From Chlorocebus sabaeus (Eukaryota; Chordata; Mammalia; Primates; Cercopithecidae), in NCBI RefSeq assembly GCF_047675955.1, contig NC_132909.1:40041931-40105930 (forward strand): DNA of 64,000 nt. Direction: 5' to 3'. The translations under genes were made by a program, and so were the position numbers. Positions within the stretch are counted from its first letter, which is position 1. Each line of letters starts with the position of its first letter. Below are positions 60,744 to 64,000 of the stretch, in pieces. Under the pieces are notes generated by a model, which saw only the letters and a program-made list of their open reading frames with translations, searched no databases and had not been told where the DNA came from.

Positions 60744-61022
60744 GGCCGGGCGCGGTGGCTCAAGCCTGTAATCCCAGCACTTTGGGAGGCCGAGACGGGC
60801 GGATCACGAGGTCAGGAGATCGAGACCATCCTGGCTAACACGGTGAAACCCCGTCTCTACTAAAAATACAAAAAACTAGCCGGGCGAGGTGGCGGCGCCT
60901 GTAGTCCCAGCTATTCGGGAGGCTGAGGCGGGAGAATGGCGCAAACCCGGGAGGCGGAGCTTGCAGTGAGCTGAGATCCGGCCACTGCACTCCAGTCTGG
61001 GCGACAGTGCGAGACTCCCTCT

Positions 61023-61057
<35 letters not shown>
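60744..61057 (+). mobile_element. AluY of Old World monkey type, young
   Basis: A full-length, very low-divergence Alu with an A tail of about 38. AAAAAGTTGTCTA flanks both sides (60731-60743 and about 61058-61070). It lies a few hundred bases upstream of the exon 1 promoter. Confidence 0.97.
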
Positions 61058-61065
<8 letters not shown>

Positions 61066-61199
61066 GTCTAAATGTTCCTCTTCTTACATTAATTAGCTAA
61101 TAAGGTGCATCATACAAGCCGACCCAGGTAAGGAAAAAAGCAAGTGCATTTCAAGTCTCAGCTCTCTTCTTAATTAGTTGCAATACCCTGGGCACGTGA

Positions 61200-61366
61200 C
61201 CCCGCCTACTTCAGCCTGTTTCCCAGTGGGTAAAATGCACGAATACTGGGGAGGGTCGGGGTGGGAGGTGGGTCCTGGAACTTTATCCAGTCAGTGGTGC
61301 TGGCATGGGAACTGCCCAATCAGGCGCTCAGTTGGAGAGGAGGGCGTGGCTTCCAGCATTTGGCCG
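61200..61366 (+). promoter_or_regulatory. KRAB-ZNF-type promoter
   Basis: GC-rich, TATA-less DNA directly before exon 1. It has a CCCCGCC GC box (61201-61207), CCCAATCAG with a CCAAT box (61315-61323), and GGAGGGCGTGG at about 61339-61349. The order CCAAT, GGAGGGCGTGGCTTCC, GCATTTGGC...GGGTCTTTGTC is typical of 19p12 KRAB-ZNF promoters as I remember them. The transcription start is inferred. Confidence 0.75.
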
Positions 61367-61533
61367 GGTCTTTGTCTTGCTCCCGCCGGAACTTGGGATT
61401 CGTTTCCGCTGTTCTGCGTCCTCCTCCTCGGGTGACCCAGGTGACTCTGTCACAGCCCCTGTTGCCCTGTGATCCGCAGGTCCTGGGAGACGCATAGCTA
61501 AGATGCCAGGACATCCTGGAAGCTGGGAAATGC
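61367..61533 (+). other. KRAB-ZNF-type exon 1 (5' UTR and start codon) with altered splice donor
   Basis: This matches, from memory, the first exon of ZNF91-like KRAB-ZNF genes. TTTGTCTTGCTCCCGCCGG is near the start; CTGTGATCCGCAGGTCCTGG and CAGCTAAGATGCCAGGACAT follow; it ends GGGAAATG. In that family the last three bases are the start codon, and the next exon supplies KRAB box A. Here ATG is at 61531-61533, but the expected donor GTGAGT reads CTGAGT (61534-61539). The nearest GT (61538-61539) would add four bases and shift the frame. No KRAB or finger exon follows before the window ends. It may be a pseudogene, a non-coding first exon, or spliced in another way. Confidence 0.78.
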
Positions 61534-61569
61534 TGAGTATGCGGAGTTGGGCATCCTGAGAGGGGAGAC

Positions 61570-62748
61570 TGGGCTGTGAAACCCGCGGGACCGGCCTCCC
61601 CACAGCCCGCTCCCATGTCGCCATCCTAAGTCCCCACTGGCTCAGCTCCCTCCCAGGCCCTCTGGCCTCAAGATAGCTGGTGAGCCCGCAGTTGGGACCC
61701 TGGCATCCCGCCTGGTCTCTGCGGGCCGCCCTGTCTGGAGCTCTCTGGGCAGCTCTGCACTCGCAGCCCTGAGTATTTCCCAGAGTGTTCAGGGATGCCC
61801 GGGGAGTCATGGGGCAGAATCCCGACTTGGTGTGTGCGTGGGAGGAGCTGCGGCCCATGGGGTTTTCAGTCTCTCTTGTTAATCGTTTCTGTTAAGACGG
61901 AGGCTAGCTCTGTCTCCCAGCGTAAACTTTAGTGGCGCGATCTCGGTTTACTGTAACCTCCTCCCAGGCTCAAGCGATTCTCGTGCCTCAGCCTCTCGAA
62001 TAGCTGGGATTACCTGTGCCACCACGCCTGGCTAATTTTTGTATTTTTAGTAGAGACGGGGTTTTGCCATGTTGACCAAGCTTGTCTCAAACTACTGGCC
62101 TCAAGTGAACTGCCCACCTCGGCCTCCCAAAATTCTGGGATTACAGGCCTGAGCCGCCAGGCGCGTGGTCTCTTCTGTTAAAATTAAAGGGAATCAATGT
62201 TAAAACGTTAACGAGTTTATTTGACCAAACCGTGATTGGTGAAATGGAAAGCGCCCAGCCCTGATTTGTGGTCCACCTGAGGAGCATAAAGAAAAGGGTT
62301 TTATGAAGTGCTGAGGAAGGCAAACCAGATTCAAGAATGGGTTACAGTTATGTAGTTACCTTATTTGTATGATCCAGGTGGAAATTTCCTTGTTATGTAA
62401 CCAGAGGTTAATTGCAGGTTTATAATTGCTTAAGTCTGAGGGGTTTTTTTTCTCCGTAAGATAGTAATTTATAAGACGTGCATTCGAGTTAGGTTTTAGA
62501 TGTTTTACTTATGAACACAGGGCACTAGAGTCACTTCAGTCTGATTTCCCGCTGTTTAATTATTTTAACACTCCACAGGAAGACTGGTCTTTCTAATGTA
62601 TGACAAGCAGGGCCCCTAATCCACCACCGTTTTGCCCTGGCCTAACTCAGGCTTGCAGTAAAATTGTAAATTTCCCCTTTCGTTCCTACATTCTCAGATG
62701 TTGGAAATGAGGACATCTTCCTCTCTCCAACGTACAACACTATACCGT
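61570..62748 (+). repeat. Inverted duplication 2, right arm (KRAB-ZNF intron 1)
   Basis: Begins TGGGCTGTGAAACCCGC directly downstream of exon 1 and mirrors 60299-58320. The first 300 bases are GC-rich intron-1 sequence typical of the family, then come the shared Alu and single-copy DNA. It has no LTR, preserving the pre-insertion site (CTGGGCAGCTCTGCAC, about 61747-61762). Confidence 0.88.
61882..62167 (-). mobile_element. Alu shared by both arms (right copy)
   Basis: A diverged Alu between CTCTCTTGTTA and GTCTCTTCTGTTA. It is the mirror counterpart of 59211-59500. Confidence 0.9.
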
Positions 62749-63157
62749 AAGTGTATTTTGACTTTCAGGAAATCCGTAAGTGCATTTCTTTTCTTTTCTC
62801 TTCTCTTCTCTTCTTTTTTCTTTCTTTTCGACGGAGTTTTGCTCTTGTCGCCCAGGCTGGAGTGCAATGGCACGATCTTTGCTCACTGCAACCTCTGCCT
62901 CCTGGGTTCAAGTAATTCTCCTCCCTCAGCCTCCTTAGTAGCTGGGACTACAGGCATGTGTCACTATGCCCGGCTAATTTTTTGTATTTTTATTAGAGAT
63001 AGTGTTTCACCATTTTGGCCAGTCTAGTCTCTAACTCCTGACCTCAGGTGATCTGCCCGCCTTGGCCTCCCAAAGTGCTAGGATTATAGGCGTAAGCCAC
63101 TGTACCCAACTCCATAAGTGTATTTCAACATACCATAAGTGTACTTTGACTCTCAGG
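62744..63157 (+). repeat. Short degenerate tandem repeat split by an Alu
   Basis: ACCGTAAGTGTATTTTGACT, CCGTAAGTGCATTTC and ACCATAAGTGTACTTTGACT are three related units, with an Alu between. CCGTAAGTGCATTTC (62774-62788) and CCATAAGTGTATTTC (63112-63126) also act as the Alu's target duplication. Confidence 0.7.
62789..63109 (-). mobile_element. Alu
   Basis: A full-length minus-strand Alu with a (TTCTC)n-rich tail. Confidence 0.94.
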
Positions 63158-63792
63158 AATTATGTGTACAGTGCCTTTGCCCCTAGAATTTCTCACCAAA
63201 AAATTATACAAGTTCGTAGAGACTACTGGCTAATCTTTATTCCAGACCCTGAAACCAGCACAACCTGATCTCTTCATCAACCTGGGCTTGTGAACCACCA
63301 GTCGTAGTCTCATCTGCCTGCATGGACACAGGAATACATCAGAATATAGCCCTGCCTGGGTTAGTATCTGCAGCACAAACCAGTCCTCCCAGCTACCATG
63401 CACTGTCCCCCACTAATGAGCGATTGATAGCACTTTTCCCTCTTCTGTCTTTTACTTCCCCAAACACTTTTTGATGTGCAGAGTGTACCCAAGGCCAGCG
63501 CTCAATTCCTGAATCTAGCACCTACTAGAATTCAGATGTCCATGAGTTCAAGATTATGGCCCTAGACCTCGATGTTGTAAAAAAAAAAAAAAGATACAAA
63601 TTACAAATACAGGCCTCACCCTTCTTGAAAATGAGGGCAGAAAGTTTTCTCTTAAATCACTTTCTGTACAAAACTTTTGTATATAAATTCTTTTCCTGCC
63701 TACTTGAAAGGTATACAAATTATTCTAACTGCTAAATAGGTCTTTTGTGTGTATTTTTGACTCAAGACTTTTTCTCTAGGACCTTGGAATTT
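63158..63792. other. Anonymous DNA downstream of exon 1
   Basis: No repeat or KRAB exon recognised. An A run lies at 63579-63591. Confidence 0.5.
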
Positions 63793-63930
63793 ATATATAT
63801 ATATGTAAATATATATATTTATATATATATTTATAAATATATATATTTATAAATATATATAAATATATATATTTATAAATATATATATAAATATATATAA
63901 ATATATATATTTATAAATATATATATATAT
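63793..63930. repeat. AT-rich palindromic microsatellite
   Basis: Repeats of an ATATATTTATAAATATATAT-type unit, each self-complementary, giving about 138 bases that can fold back. Confidence 0.93.
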
Positions 63931-64000
63931 TTTTTTTGAGATGGAGTCTCACTCTGTTGCCCAGGCTGGAATGAAGTGGCATGATCTTGGCTCACTGCAA
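63931..64000 (-). mobile_element. Alu cut by window edge
   Basis: The tail and right-arm end of a minus-strand Alu that continues beyond the window. Confidence 0.92.

Noticed and set aside
60300..61366. A second exon 1 on the minus strand, mirroring 61367-61533
   Set aside because: No matching text is present to the right of 60299; the space is taken by Alu, its tandem copy and a young Alu.
61328..61858. A 176-codon ORF on the minus strand
   Set aside because: It is antisense to KRAB-ZNF exon 1 and the GC-rich intron start. Open frames are expected there by composition, and the left-arm mirror does not keep it.

Overview
This window is primate nuclear DNA, very probably from an Old World monkey. 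No bacterial, plasmid or phage feature is present. By my coordinates roughly 40% is LINE-1 and about a quarter is Alu. The youngest Alu copies (6698-7008, 17231-17545, 21883-22202, 26068-26362, 38994-39299, 60744-61057) share bases that I associate with cercopithecine AluY (AluYR-type), such as CTAGCCGGGCGAGGTGGCGG and GATCCGGCCACTGCACTCC. I see no intact protein-coding gene.

Layout. 1-2.9 kb: Alu and L1 fragments plus single-copy DNA. Bases 191-1582 are an inverted copy of 21036-22454. 2.9-10.3 kb: a near full-length minus-strand L1 with a nested Alu pair and a copied internal segment. 10.3-21 kb: MER2, a MIR fragment, many Alus and featureless AT-rich DNA. 22.2-33.4 kb: a minus-strand L1 remnant, then a plus-strand L1M remnant whose 3' UTR is split by a 7.7-kb L1P insertion (25509-33234, with target duplication). 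33.4-37.2 kb: mostly anonymous DNA.

37.2-39.7 kb: the last exon of a KRAB zinc-finger gene on the minus strand. It belongs to the primate 19p12 / ZNF91-like kind, is dead, and carries stops, a young Alu and an Alu fragment. 40.9-51.1 kb: an old L1M shell holding a 6.1-kb L1PA copy (about 41428-47590), a MaLR-like LTR and several Alus. 51-58 kb: Alus, an ERV LTR fragment, an L2 and an L1 3' fragment.

58.3-62.75 kb is the most interesting stretch. It holds two inverted arms (58320-60299 and 61570-62748) of what looks like KRAB-ZNF intron 1. They lie either side of a plus-strand KRAB-ZNF promoter and exon 1 (about 61200-61533), whose splice donor reads CT where GT is expected. The left arm contains a solo LTR with a 4-bp target duplication, and the right arm preserves its empty site. 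The simplest reading is a head-to-head pair of KRAB-ZNF genes: a minus-strand one running from about 60.3 kb to 37.2 kb whose exon 1 has been lost at an Alu junction, and a plus-strand one that starts at 61.4 kb and leaves the window. I could not find the two KRAB exons of the minus-strand gene.

All family assignments are from memory and reading by eye. No alignment or database search was run, and edges without a stated target duplication are good to about 5-20 bases.
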